Shown: positions 7,131 to 16,005 of the stretch, piece after piece
Position numbering within the stretch: the stretch's first letter is position 1
Layout of the letters: every line of letters begins with the position of its first letter
Source: an uncultured Mollicutes bacterium
GTDB taxonomy: Bacteria > Bacillota_I > Bacilli_A > ML615J-28 > CAG-313
NCBI GenBank assembly: GCA_900538885.1
Contig: UQAI01000024.1
Coordinates: 1 to 24,282 of the forward strand
Length of the DNA stretch: 24,282 nucleotides
Direction: 5' to 3'
Translations under genes and position numbers: made by a program
Notes under the pieces: model-generated
What the model saw: only the letters and a program-made list of their open reading frames with translations
Told to the model about the DNA's origin: nothing
Database searches by the model: none

Positions 7131-10100
7131 ATGAAAATAATTAAAAAAGCATTTATGTTCTGCTTAATACTTGTTTGTTGTTCTTACTTTGTCATTAAAG
7201 CAAAAACAAATTTAGATCTTAGAGTACAAGGAGCGACTGCATCAAGTAGCTCGGAAGCAGATTTAGAAAACAATGCCATAAGCAATGAGTATCGTAAATA
7301 CGTTGCTGCTAAAAAAGAATACCATAAAGAAACTTATGGCAATGAAGATTACTTTCCTCAAGGTGTTAAGCAAGAAATCAGTAAAGGTGTAGTAGTACAA
7401 ACTGAAGTTGATGTAGATTATACATTCCAAGTTAGTGTTTCTGGCTTTTATAATATTTACATTGATTACACTATTTTAGATGGTTATAAATCATCAATGG
7501 AAAGAATGTTACTAATCAATGGTGAAGTACCTTTCTCTGGGGCAGATACACTTACATTTTCACGTGTATGGGCAGATGACCTTGCGAAAGACAAAGAATT
7601 CCAAACTGATACAAACGGAAATCAACGTAAACCTCAACAAGTAGAAAAAAGTAAACTAACAAATGAACCAATTAAAAGTAGTTCATATGTAAAAGATTAT
7701 ATGGGGTATGAAACAGCTCCTTACAAATTCTATTTTGAACAAGGTGTTGATTATATAGTAACTTTAAGAGTATCAAAAGAACCAATGCAACTAGATAAAG
7801 TAACCCTTTTATCAGTAGTAGATACTCCAAATTACAGTGATTATTTAGAGAACTTAATTCAATCTACAGGTTTGAACCCAAGCAATAATATAACTAATAA
7901 AAAAGTGTTATGGCAAGCTGAACGTTCATCAGGCAAATCATCACCTACTTTATATCCAACTACTGACCGTTCAAGTTCAAAAACAACTCCATTCTCTTAT
8001 ACTAAAACTTACCTAAATGCAATAGGTGGAGATAACTGGAAAGTATTAGGTGACTGGATTGAATGGGAATTTGAAGTTCCAGCAGATGGTTATTATAATA
8101 TCTCAATGCGTGCAAAACAAAACACAATTAGAGGTATGTATTCAAGTCGTATTGTATACGTTGATGGTGAAATTTTATTTGATGAATTAAATGACGTTCA
8201 ATTCTCATATGCTAATAAATGGCAAAATGTTACATTAGGCAATGAAGATGGTGATTTCCTATTCTACTTTAAAGCTGGTGAAACTCATACAATTCGTATG
8301 GAAGTAACAATGGGTCAATACTCAACTTTAATCGAAAGAATTCAAGAAGCAGTAACTAACCTAAATGCAGTATATCGTCAAATTATTAGTTATACAACTG
8401 TTAGCCCTGACTCAAACCGTGACTATCAGCTAAAAGAAAGATTCCCTAAATTAAAACAAGAACTTACAGATTATGCAAATGAATTAAGAGATATTTCAGA
8501 TAAAATTACCGAAATATCAGGAACAAAGAGTGATAAAACAGGGGTTATTGATAGCGTAGTAATTCAACTTGAAGACTTCGTAAAAGAAGAATTACGTTCA
8601 ATCCCTACTCGCTTAAGCTCATTCAGTAACAATATTTCATCTTTAGGTTCATTGCTTAATACTTTAAGAGAATTACCTTTAATGATTGATTACATTGAAG
8701 TGCATACTCCTGATGTAGAATTAGAAAAAGCAAATGAAGGATTCTTTAGAGGATTATGGGATGGTATCGTATCATTCTTCGTATCATTCTTTATTGACTA
8801 TTCAGCAATTAGTGAAACTGAATCTACAACTACAACTGATACAACAATTGAAGTTTGGATGACTCAAGGTCGTGACCAAGCAAACGTTATAAGAAATTTA
8901 ATTGATACCGACTTTACGAAAAATACGGGTATAAAGGTTGAACTTAAATTGACCGCCGCAGATGTACTTTTAAAAGCAACACTTGCTGGTATTGGTCCTG
9001 ATGTAGCATTAAACGTTGATTCAAGTTTACCTGTTAACTATGCTCTTAGAAATGCCGTATTAGACCTATCAGAATTTATTTATGAGTTAGATGATAAAGG
9101 ACGCATTATTTATGCCCCTACATATATGTACAATGAAGATGGAACTGTTAAAACAAATAGTGATGGAACTAAAGTTACCGAATTACATGCAAAACTTATT
9201 GATAAAGATTTCGGATTTGTTTGGAATGGTGAAACCTATAAAGAAGCAGTGGTAAGACGTTATGCTGAAAACAAAGGTATAGCTGGTCAAAACACAAAAC
9301 CTTATAGTTCAATTTCATCAGAAGATATACCTGACAACTTCTATATGGAAAGTTCATTATCACAATTCCAATTTGTATATGACACATATGAAACTGATAA
9401 ACGAAATGGAACTACTGGTACATATGCGCTTCCAGAAAAGCAAATATTCTTAATGATGTTCGTTCGTGATGATATCATGAATGAAAAAGGTTTAAATTCT
9501 CATTTTGATTGGGACAACATGACATGGGATGATGTAATTAATCTTGTGGCTGAATTACAAACTGATCAATTACAATTCTATCTACCAGTTAATGATGCTG
9601 GTGCTTCAGCATTAAACCCTGTTTTTGTTACATTATTATATCAACATAAAGGTTCACTTTATATTAACGGAAACAAAGAAACTGGTTTAGGTAGTGCTGG
9701 TGCGATGGATGCATTTGAACAATGGACTGAATTCTATACATTATATTCATTCCCTAAATCAGCATCATTCGCAAACCGTTTTAGAACTGGTGAAATGCCA
9801 ATAGGTATTGCTTATTATGAACTTTATAATACTTTAAGTGTATTCGCTCCTGAACTAAAAGGTAGATGGAGTTTCCACTTAATTCCAGGTACAATGCAAA
9901 GTGATGGTACAATTGATCGTACTGCTACTGCATCAGGTTCTGGATGTGTTGTTATGAAACAACCTGCAGAAAAAGATGAAAAAACAAAACAAGCTTCTTG
10001 GGAATTTGTTAAATGGTGGTCATCATTTAATGCTCAAAGCCAATTTGGTACCGAAATGGAAGGCATCTTAGGTTCTGCAGCAAGACATACTACAGCTAAT

Positions 10101-10349
10101 GTTAAAGCTTTAAATGCTCTTGCATGGCCTAAAAAAGACTTAGAAATATTAATGAAACAATGGGAACAATCACGTGAAATTCCACAAATTGCTGGTAGTT
10201 ATATTACTGGTCGTGAAATGGAAAATGCATATCGTCAAGTTATTAATAATGCATACAATCCACGTGAAGTGTTATTTGAATATGCGGATACAATCAATAA
10301 TGAAATTGACCGTAAACGTAATGAATTTGACTTAGAACTACGAAAGTAA
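7131..10349 (+). CDS. Giant extracellular solute-binding protein with CBM-like N-terminal half
   Basis: ABC-importer sugar-binding protein of 1072 aa, more than twice the usual 400-450. The family-1 binding domain fills about residues 572-1072, starting at IEVWMTQGRDQANVIRNLID and including WEFVKWWSSFNAQSQFG near the end. Ahead of it come an N-terminal secretion signal (about 1-27), two beta-rich regions at about 87-233 and 258-400, and a helical region at about 402-523. The second beta region (GDWIEWEFEVPADGYYNI) looks like a CBM6/35-type jelly roll. A hydrophobic stretch, VSFFVSFF, precedes the binding domain. No lipobox is seen: the cysteines near position 16 lack the small residue before them, so the signal may be cleaved at IKA or act as an uncleaved anchor. 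The start at 7131 is set by AAAGGAG at 7119-7125. It is followed by permease genes. Confidence 0.88.
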   Translation: MKIIKKAFMFCLILVCCSYFVIKAKTNLDLRVQGATASSSSEADLENNAISNEYRKYVAAKKEYHKETYGNEDYFPQGVKQEISKGVVVQTEVDVDYTFQVSVSGFYNIYIDYTILDGYKSSMERMLLINGEVPFSGADTLTFSRVWADDLAKDKEFQTDTNGNQRKPQQVEKSKLTNEPIKSSSYVKDYMGYETAPYKFYFEQGVDYIVTLRVSKEPMQLDKVTLLSVVDTPNYSDYLENLIQSTGLNPSNNITNKKVLWQAERSSGKSSPTLYPTTDRSSSKTTPFSYTKTYLNAIGGDNWKVLGDWIEWEFEVPADGYYNISMRAKQNTIRGMYSSRIVYVDGEILFDELNDVQFSYANKWQNVTLGNEDGDFLFYFKAGETHTIRMEVTMGQYSTLIERIQEAVTNLNAVYRQIISYTTVSPDSNRDYQLKERFPKLKQELTDYANELRDISDKITEISGTKSDKTGVIDSVVIQLEDFVKEELRSIPTRLSSFSNNISSLGSLLNTLRELPLMIDYIEVHTPDVELEKANEGFFRGLWDGIVSFFVSFFIDYSAISETESTTTTDTTIEVWMTQGRDQANVIRNLIDTDFTKNTGIKVELKLTAADVLLKATLAGIGPDVALNVDSSLPVNYALRNAVLDLSEFIYELDDKGRIIYAPTYMYNEDGTVKTNSDGTKVTELHAKLIDKDFGFVWNGETYKEAVVRRYAENKGIAGQNTKPYSSISSEDIPDNFYMESSLSQFQFVYDTYETDKRNGTTGTYALPEKQIFLMMFVRDDIMNEKGLNSHFDWDNMTWDDVINLVAELQTDQLQFYLPVNDAGASALNPVFVTLLYQHKGSLYINGNKETGLGSAGAMDAFEQWTEFYTLYSFPKSASFANRFRTGEMPIGIAYYELYNTLSVFAPELKGRWSFHLIPGTMQSDGTIDRTATASGSGCVVMKQPAEKDEKTKQASWEFVKWWSSFNAQSQFGTEMEGILGSAARHTTANVKALNALAWPKKDLEILMKQWEQSREIPQIAGSYITGREMENAYRQVINNAYNPREVLFEYADTINNEIDRKRNEFDLELRK
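8768..8791 (+). repeat. Perfect 12-base tandem duplication inside the SBP gene
   Basis: CGTATCATTCTT occurs twice back to back and produces the peptide VSFFVSFF. The segment sits in the linker just before the solute-binding domain and forms the centre of a hydrophobic stretch of about 16 residues. Confidence 0.8.
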
Positions 10350-10364
10350 GGAGATGACTAAAGA

Positions 10365-12263
10365 GTGAATATAGCATTAGGAATTATATTAATTATTAGC
10401 ATAATTGTTTTAGTTTATCTATTTATCATAGTTGTTCGTGGTGGTAATAAAAATAGTCAAAGTTTCCAAAGAGAACTAGCATTAAGAAATGCAAAAAAAG
10501 ATAGTAAGCAACTTGCGAAAGACTATGTTGAAGGCAAAGTTACTTATGAAGAATTAGAAGAAAAAATCTACAATAAAGAAACTTTACGTCGTGTTAAAGT
10601 TAATGAAGAAAAAGCAAACACAGCTAAAGAAGAATTAGAAAAAGCAAACGCAGAATTTAAAATTGCATGTAACAATATAGCTAATTTAGAAGCTTCATTA
10701 CAAAAACACAAAGCTAACAATGATGTAAATAAAGCTAAAGAAGTATCAGATAAATTATCTGTTGAAAGAACAAAAGCTGATAACCTTAAAAAGCAAATTA
10801 AAACAAATGAATCGTTAGTAAAACAACTTAATTATGATTTGAAATTAATTATAAGCAATTATGCTTATGGAGCAATTGCAGGTACATCATCTACAAAACT
10901 TACAAGAAGTGAAAAAGTAGAAGAAAAAGCAGCTGTAAAAGCCGCAATGAAAGAAAAGAAAGCTGCTTGGAAAGTAGAAGATGAAAAGTATTATGCGACT
11001 GTAAAAGCTAATATTGCTGAATTAAAAGTTTTGGTTGCGGAAAGTAAAATCAAATTAAAAGAATACGAAGCCGCATACTTAGAAGAAAAGAAGCAAAATG
11101 AACTAGCTTTAATTGAAGCAAATGGTGGTAAAAAACCAAAGAAAGAAAAAGTTAGAAAACATAAGAAAAACAAATCTGGTTTTATTACAATTGAAGATCC
11201 ACTTCAAATAATCAACCATGATGCAGTCTATGAAGAAGAAGACGAAACACATGCAAAAGAAAGAGCGTATCGTGAATATTTAAAAGAACATGAACGCTTA
11301 CTTCAAAAATATCGTATCGAAAAAGATCGTATTTCTATTATTCGCCGTGTTGAACGTTGGAGTAAACGTGGTGGACATTTAAGAAGAGAAATTTTCGTTA
11401 AGAGACAATATTATTATTTAGTTGCTCCTTACACAATTCTATTCTTTATGTTTACCGTAATTCCAGTACTTATGTCTCTATATTTCAGTTTTACATACTT
11501 CAACTTACTTGAAGCTCCATCCTTTATTGGTTGGGAAAACTATATGAGATTGTTTGTTGATGATAAAGTATTTATTATCGCAATTCGTAATACCGCAATT
11601 CTTGCAGTAATTACAGGCCCTCTAAGTTATTTAATGGCATTCGTCTTTGCTTGGTTAATTAATGAACTTAGACCACTTGTTAGAAGTATAATGACCCTAG
11701 TATTCTACGCTCCATCAATTTCAGGTAATGTATACCTAGTATGGAAATTAATTTTCAGTAGTGATATTTACGGTTATGCAAATTCAATATTGTTAAAACT
11801 AAACTTAATTAAAGAACCAATTACTTGGTTACAGGATGCAAAATATATTATTTGGATCTTAATTATTGTTCAATTATGGTTATCACTTGGTGTAAGTTTC
11901 CTTGCCTTTATTGCAGGTCTTCAAGGTGTTAACCGTGAGTTATATGAAGCAGGTGCCATTGATGGTATCAAAAACCGTTGGCAAGAACTTTGGTATATAA
12001 CTCTACCACAAATGAAATCACAACTACTATTTGGTGCCGTAATGCAAATTACATCAAGCTTAGCTGTAGCTGATGTATCGACCCAGATAGCCGGATTCCC
12101 ATCCATTGAGTATGCAGGACATACGATCATAACCCACTTGATGGACTACGGAAGCATAAGAATGGAAATGGGTTATGCATCGGCAATTGCAACAATTTTA
12201 TTTATCATTATGATTGCTGCTAACTTATTAGTAAGAAAAATTCTTAGAAGGGTAGGTACATGA
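10365..12263 (+). CDS. MalF-type sugar ABC permease with long N-terminal coiled coil
   Basis: Permease subunit of 632 aa, about twice the usual MalF-type core of 300. Residues 3-25 form one extra membrane helix. Then follow about 230 residues rich in Lys, Glu and Ala with heptad-like spacing (about 39-265) and a further charged segment to about 346. The permease core starts at YLVAPYTILFFMFTVIPV and carries the ATPase-contacting EAA loop at about 525-547 (YEAGAIDGIKN, then ITLPQM). The positive residues after the first helix place the coiled coil in the cytoplasm. The start is GTG 10365, with TAAGGAG (10347-10353, containing the upstream stop) eleven bases before it; the ATG at 10355 stops after four codons. 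It ends with TGA, the only TGA stop seen here. It pairs with the next gene. Confidence 0.87.
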   Translation: MNIALGIILIISIIVLVYLFIIVVRGGNKNSQSFQRELALRNAKKDSKQLAKDYVEGKVTYEELEEKIYNKETLRRVKVNEEKANTAKEELEKANAEFKIACNNIANLEASLQKHKANNDVNKAKEVSDKLSVERTKADNLKKQIKTNESLVKQLNYDLKLIISNYAYGAIAGTSSTKLTRSEKVEEKAAVKAAMKEKKAAWKVEDEKYYATVKANIAELKVLVAESKIKLKEYEAAYLEEKKQNELALIEANGGKKPKKEKVRKHKKNKSGFITIEDPLQIINHDAVYEEEDETHAKERAYREYLKEHERLLQKYRIEKDRISIIRRVERWSKRGGHLRREIFVKRQYYYLVAPYTILFFMFTVIPVLMSLYFSFTYFNLLEAPSFIGWENYMRLFVDDKVFIIAIRNTAILAVITGPLSYLMAFVFAWLINELRPLVRSIMTLVFYAPSISGNVYLVWKLIFSSDIYGYANSILLKLNLIKEPITWLQDAKYIIWILIIVQLWLSLGVSFLAFIAGLQGVNRELYEAGAIDGIKNRWQELWYITLPQMKSQLLFGAVMQITSSLAVADVSTQIAGFPSIEYAGHTIITHLMDYGSIRMEMGYASAIATILFIIMIAANLLVRKILRRVGT

Positions 12264-12264
12264 T

Positions 12265-13287
12265 ATGAATGAAAAGTTTCAAATAGATGATGACCAAATA
12301 TCAGGCGTAGAACTATCCAAAGCCGAAAAGAAACGTTTAAAACGTCAAGAAAAAAAGCTTAAAAAGTTCGGTATTCGTGATGAATCAAAAATGGGAAAAC
12401 TTGAACTTTTCTTCTATCGTCAAAAGAAGAAAAGATTAATTAAAAAACGTAAAAGAGTTAGTCGTAGTATCGCAGGCGACATTGCCTTGTTCTTACTATT
12501 ATTACTATTTGGTGCATTTAGTGCATACCCACTTGTATATACAATATGCGCCGCATTTAAACCATTAAATGAATTATTCATTTATCCACCAAAGTTATTC
12601 TTCCAACATCCAACACTTGATAACTTTACAGACTTATCAATATTGTTAGAAGATTCTTGGGTTCCATTCTCTCGTTATTTATTTAATACAATCTTTATTA
12701 CATTTGCAGGTACAGTCGGTCACGTACTAATTGCTTCAATGGCCGCATACCCACTTGCAAAACATAAATTCCCAGGTAGTAAAATTATCTTTGGTCTTGT
12801 TGTTTATTCACTAATGTTCGCGGCTCAAGTAACCGCAACACCAAGATACATGGTATTTAGCTGCTTAGGTTTAATTGATACCCCACTTGCTATCATCGTA
12901 CCAGCCTTTGCGTATTCGTTAGGTTTATATTTGATGAAGCAATTTATGAGTGATATTCCAATGGAATTAATTGAATCAGCAAAAATTGATGGTGCTAATG
13001 AATTTCAAATATATTGGCGAGTTGTAATGCCACTAGTTAAACCGGCTTGGCTTACACTAATAATTCTATTGTTCCAACAATTATGGAACAATGATGGTGG
13101 TACTTTCATTTATAGTGAAAGCATTAAACCACTAAGTTATGCTTTGCATCAAATCGTTGCAGGCGGTATTGCAAGAACAGGTACTTCATCAGCAGTAATG
13201 CTAATTATGATGAGTGTTCCAATCCTTGTATTTATCTTATCACAAAGCCAAATTATTGAAACAATGGCTCACTCAGGTATGAAGTAG
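12265..13287 (+). CDS. MalG-type carbohydrate ABC permease (first pair)
   Basis: Second half of the first importer channel, 340 aa. The first ~65 residues are an unusual Lys/Arg-rich cytoplasmic extension (KAEKKRLKRQEKKLKKFG). The core follows from about residue 69 with six predicted membrane segments. The EAA loop lies at about 234-256 (IESAKIDGANEFQIYWRVVMP), the site that contacts the ATPase. The gene starts one base after the TGA of the MalF-type gene, with AGAAGGGTAGG as ribosome binding site, so the two are made together as a heterodimer. No ATPase gene is present nearby, which is common for CUT1 importers that share an MsmX-type subunit. Confidence 0.9.
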   Translation: MNEKFQIDDDQISGVELSKAEKKRLKRQEKKLKKFGIRDESKMGKLELFFYRQKKKRLIKKRKRVSRSIAGDIALFLLLLLFGAFSAYPLVYTICAAFKPLNELFIYPPKLFFQHPTLDNFTDLSILLEDSWVPFSRYLFNTIFITFAGTVGHVLIASMAAYPLAKHKFPGSKIIFGLVVYSLMFAAQVTATPRYMVFSCLGLIDTPLAIIVPAFAYSLGLYLMKQFMSDIPMELIESAKIDGANEFQIYWRVVMPLVKPAWLTLIILLFQQLWNNDGGTFIYSESIKPLSYALHQIVAGGIARTGTSSAVMLIMMSVPILVFILSQSQIIETMAHSGMK

Positions 13288-13297
13288 GAGGCATGTG

Positions 13298-15241
13298 ATG
13301 AGAACGAATGTTATGAAAAAAATAGTATTTGCTTTAAGCGTAATGCTTGTGATGTTATCTATCCCAACCCTTACTTCGGTTAAAGCAATGAGTTATAATT
13401 ATGATTTTTTCAAAAATGTTGTTCCTTCAGCTGAAGGATTAGCATATGATTCAACTTATTATAGTACAACTATTAAGCCAGCTGAAAGTGTTCCTACTGA
13501 ACTTAAAAATAAGACAGTAGGCATGGATGGCTTAAAAGACATGGAAGTTTATAATAATAAGATTTATATTTTAAATTATTCAACTTCAAGTATAACTTTC
13601 AATCTTCACAATGAAGTTGTAGAAAGTGGAAAAGTTGTAAAAGAAGCTGAAAGCATGGAATTATCTAAAGTTGGTGAACTTGCGATAGTTAACCAAGAAT
13701 TCAAATGGGAAAGAATTATTAATGAATTTCCATTCTCTCAAAAACAAATTACTTTAGAAGATGGAACAATTACAACAATTGAAAAAGAATTAGTAAAATT
13801 ATTAAATGATTATTATAAGTTTAGTACACCTCTTGATGAGATAACAGTCGCTCAAGCTAAAGCAACTGATGCTACTAAACGTGCTCCATATCTTCCATAT
13901 TCAGAAGATAATGAAAGATATGCCATTCGCCTTCGTTCCCCAGAAGGAATTACCGTTACTAAAGATGGTATCTATATTGCGGACACTGAAGGAAATGAAA
14001 TCCTACAATTAAATGAGAATTTTGAAATCGTTAATATCTTTTTAACACCAAATGATATTACTTTCTATCAACCAAATGAAGGTATTTCAATTGATGATAT
14101 CGCTGATGCTGGTACACTATATCGTCCTCAAAAAGTTGCTGTTGACGTATCTGGACGTGTATACTGTATAGCAAAAGACGTTTATGAAGGTATTATTGAA
14201 TATGCTAAAGCTAACGAATATACAAGACAAGGAACATTTAACCGTTTCCTTGGTAAAAACGAAGTAGTAGCTAATCCATTAAAAGCATTCTGGGCAAAAA
14301 TATTCTCAGAAGCTCAATTAAACTCATTAATTCTTGACTTGCCTCCAATGTTTACGAATATAACAATGGATGCAGAAGGATTCCTATATGCAACATCACT
14401 TCCAGATGACGATGCAGAATCAGGAACTACTCAAGCTAATATGGTTAAGATTATTAATACTGCCGGTAAGGATGTAATGAAACGTAATGGCTACGTTTCT
14501 CCTAATGGTGATACAGGTTATATTACAGCAAGTAATGAACAAACAGTTATTATTGGTCCATCTAATCTAGTTGCGGTTGCCGTAAATAACGAAAGTTGTA
14601 TTTATACAACAGTTGATAGTAAACGTGGACGTTTATTCACATATGATACAGAAGGTAATCTTCTATACATTACTGGTGAACAACCAGGAGGTACAAAAAC
14701 TCAAACTCAAGGTGAAACAATTTCATTCTGTTTAGCTAATCCGATTGCTATTGATTATATTAAACGTACATATCAAGATGCAGATGGTAATGCGAAAGAA
14801 AAAGACTTAGTAATTGTACTTGATGCTTCATCAAAGAGTATTGTTGTTTATCAAACAACTGAATTTGGTGAATATGTAAATGAAGCAACTGCTTTATATC
14901 AAAAAGGTGAAATTCAATTAGCCGAAGAAAAATGGCGTCAAGTTATTAAAATTAATACAAATTATGAATTAGCATATTTAGGTATTGGTAAGAGCATTTT
15001 ACGTAGTGCTACTGATATCAAAGGTTACAAAGAAGCAATGAAATATTTCGAAACAGCACATAGTGCTAAATATTATTCAAAAGCTTATAGCTTATATCGT
15101 GATGCAACTATGAGAAAATACTTTAGTGCAATTATGTCAGTTGTTGCTGTAATAATAGTTGCAGTAATTGCATCAGCTAGTTACAAGTATATTAAGAAGA
15201 AAAAAGCAAATCCTTATGCTAATGAAGGAGGCGATGAATAA
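13298..15241 (+). CDS. Secreted beta-propeller/TPR protein with C-terminal membrane anchor
   Basis: Protein of 647 aa with no enzyme family that I can name with certainty. A signal peptide covers about residues 1-30. Several NHL-like propeller blades can be recognised by their hydrophobic-D-G pattern: SPEGITVTKDGIYIADTEG near 213, PQKVAVDVSGRVYCIA near 276, NITMDAEGFLYA near 353, and more at about 423 and 477. Residues about 528-605 form TPR-like helices (ALYQKGEIQLAEEKWRQVI), then one membrane helix at about 608-631 and a basic tail KYIKKKK. The protein would thus stand outside the cell on a C-terminal anchor and probably bind a partner. ATG 13298 is preferred over GTG 13295, since TAGGAGG (13285-13291) lies six bases before it. 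Confidence 0.75.
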   Translation: MRTNVMKKIVFALSVMLVMLSIPTLTSVKAMSYNYDFFKNVVPSAEGLAYDSTYYSTTIKPAESVPTELKNKTVGMDGLKDMEVYNNKIYILNYSTSSITFNLHNEVVESGKVVKEAESMELSKVGELAIVNQEFKWERIINEFPFSQKQITLEDGTITTIEKELVKLLNDYYKFSTPLDEITVAQAKATDATKRAPYLPYSEDNERYAIRLRSPEGITVTKDGIYIADTEGNEILQLNENFEIVNIFLTPNDITFYQPNEGISIDDIADAGTLYRPQKVAVDVSGRVYCIAKDVYEGIIEYAKANEYTRQGTFNRFLGKNEVVANPLKAFWAKIFSEAQLNSLILDLPPMFTNITMDAEGFLYATSLPDDDAESGTTQANMVKIINTAGKDVMKRNGYVSPNGDTGYITASNEQTVIIGPSNLVAVAVNNESCIYTTVDSKRGRLFTYDTEGNLLYITGEQPGGTKTQTQGETISFCLANPIAIDYIKRTYQDADGNAKEKDLVIVLDASSKSIVVYQTTEFGEYVNEATALYQKGEIQLAEEKWRQVIKINTNYELAYLGIGKSILRSATDIKGYKEAMKYFETAHSAKYYSKAYSLYRDATMRKYFSAIMSVVAVIIVAVIASASYKYIKKKKANPYANEGGDE

Positions 15242-15993
15242 TGACAGCATTAATAGTTTTAATTGTTATCGCCGTACTTGGAGTAGTAGGTTTAATCCTT
15301 GTTTTACGTTTCAATAAAACTGAACAATTTGTTTCAACTATGAAAGTAGTTAAACATAAATTAGGTGTCTTTTATAAAGAAACAGTTAAGTATCCATGCT
15401 ATATCTTAACGCATCCCGTTAAAGGCTATACAGAATTCAAAAATGAAAAACGCGGAAAAATGTGGGTTGCCGTATTTATTCTAATTATGTTCGTTTTAGA
15501 ACAAATAATAGCTTATAAATACACAGGTCCTGCATTTAATGCAAACGATCAAACTAAATTTAGTAGTATTAAAATATTGGTAACAAGTGTACTTCCAGTT
15601 GTTCTAATTGCAGTAGCGAACTGGTCAGTAACAACACTTATGAATGGTAAAGGCAAAATGAAAGAAATCTTTATGATGATTTGTTATGCACTACATCCAT
15701 TCGTTGTATTAGGCTTTGTTAAGATTATTTTAAGTAATTTCTTAACAGTTGATGAAACACAATTTTTAACATTAATTCAAATTGTTGGTATTGTATTATT
15801 ATGTTACGCTTGTTTCATGGGTTTTGTAGTAATTCATGAATATGGTATTTTCAAGACAATTTTATCAATTATTTTAACCGCTGTAGCACTTTGTATAGTA
15901 ATATTTATTGCCTTATTAATCTTTGACTTATCGCAACAAATATATGGATTTATTTATTCCATATACAAAGAAATTGCGACAAGGTTAGTGTAG
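15241..15993 (+). CDS. YIP1-family membrane protein
   Basis: Integral membrane protein of 250 aa. An N-terminal helix (LIVLIVIAVLGVVGLILVL) is followed by a YIP1-type unit: YILTHPVKGYTEFK, then four or five more helices including NWSVTTLMNGKGKMKEIFM and CYALHPFVVLGF, which are recognisable YIP1 (PF04893) signatures. Bacterial members have no assigned biochemical function. Its start shares one base with the previous stop (TAATG, 15239-15243), and AAGGAGGCGATG precedes it, so its synthesis is coupled to the propeller/TPR protein. The conserved position between that gene and the DUF5696 gene suggests it is a membrane scaffold for them, which is inference. Confidence 0.78.
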   Translation: MTALIVLIVIAVLGVVGLILVLRFNKTEQFVSTMKVVKHKLGVFYKETVKYPCYILTHPVKGYTEFKNEKRGKMWVAVFILIMFVLEQIIAYKYTGPAFNANDQTKFSSIKILVTSVLPVVLIAVANWSVTTLMNGKGKMKEIFMMICYALHPFVVLGFVKIILSNFLTVDETQFLTLIQIVGIVLLCYACFMGFVVIHEYGIFKTILSIILTAVALCIVIFIALLIFDLSQQIYGFIYSIYKEIATRLV

Positions 15994-16005
15994 GAGGTGA
16001 GAACA

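Noticed and set aside
7176..7181. Adjacent cysteines in the SBP signal region as a lipoprotein site
   Set aside because: The residues before the cysteines are Leu-Val-Cys or Val-Cys-Cys, without the Gly/Ala/Ser needed at -1, so a canonical lipobox is not supported.
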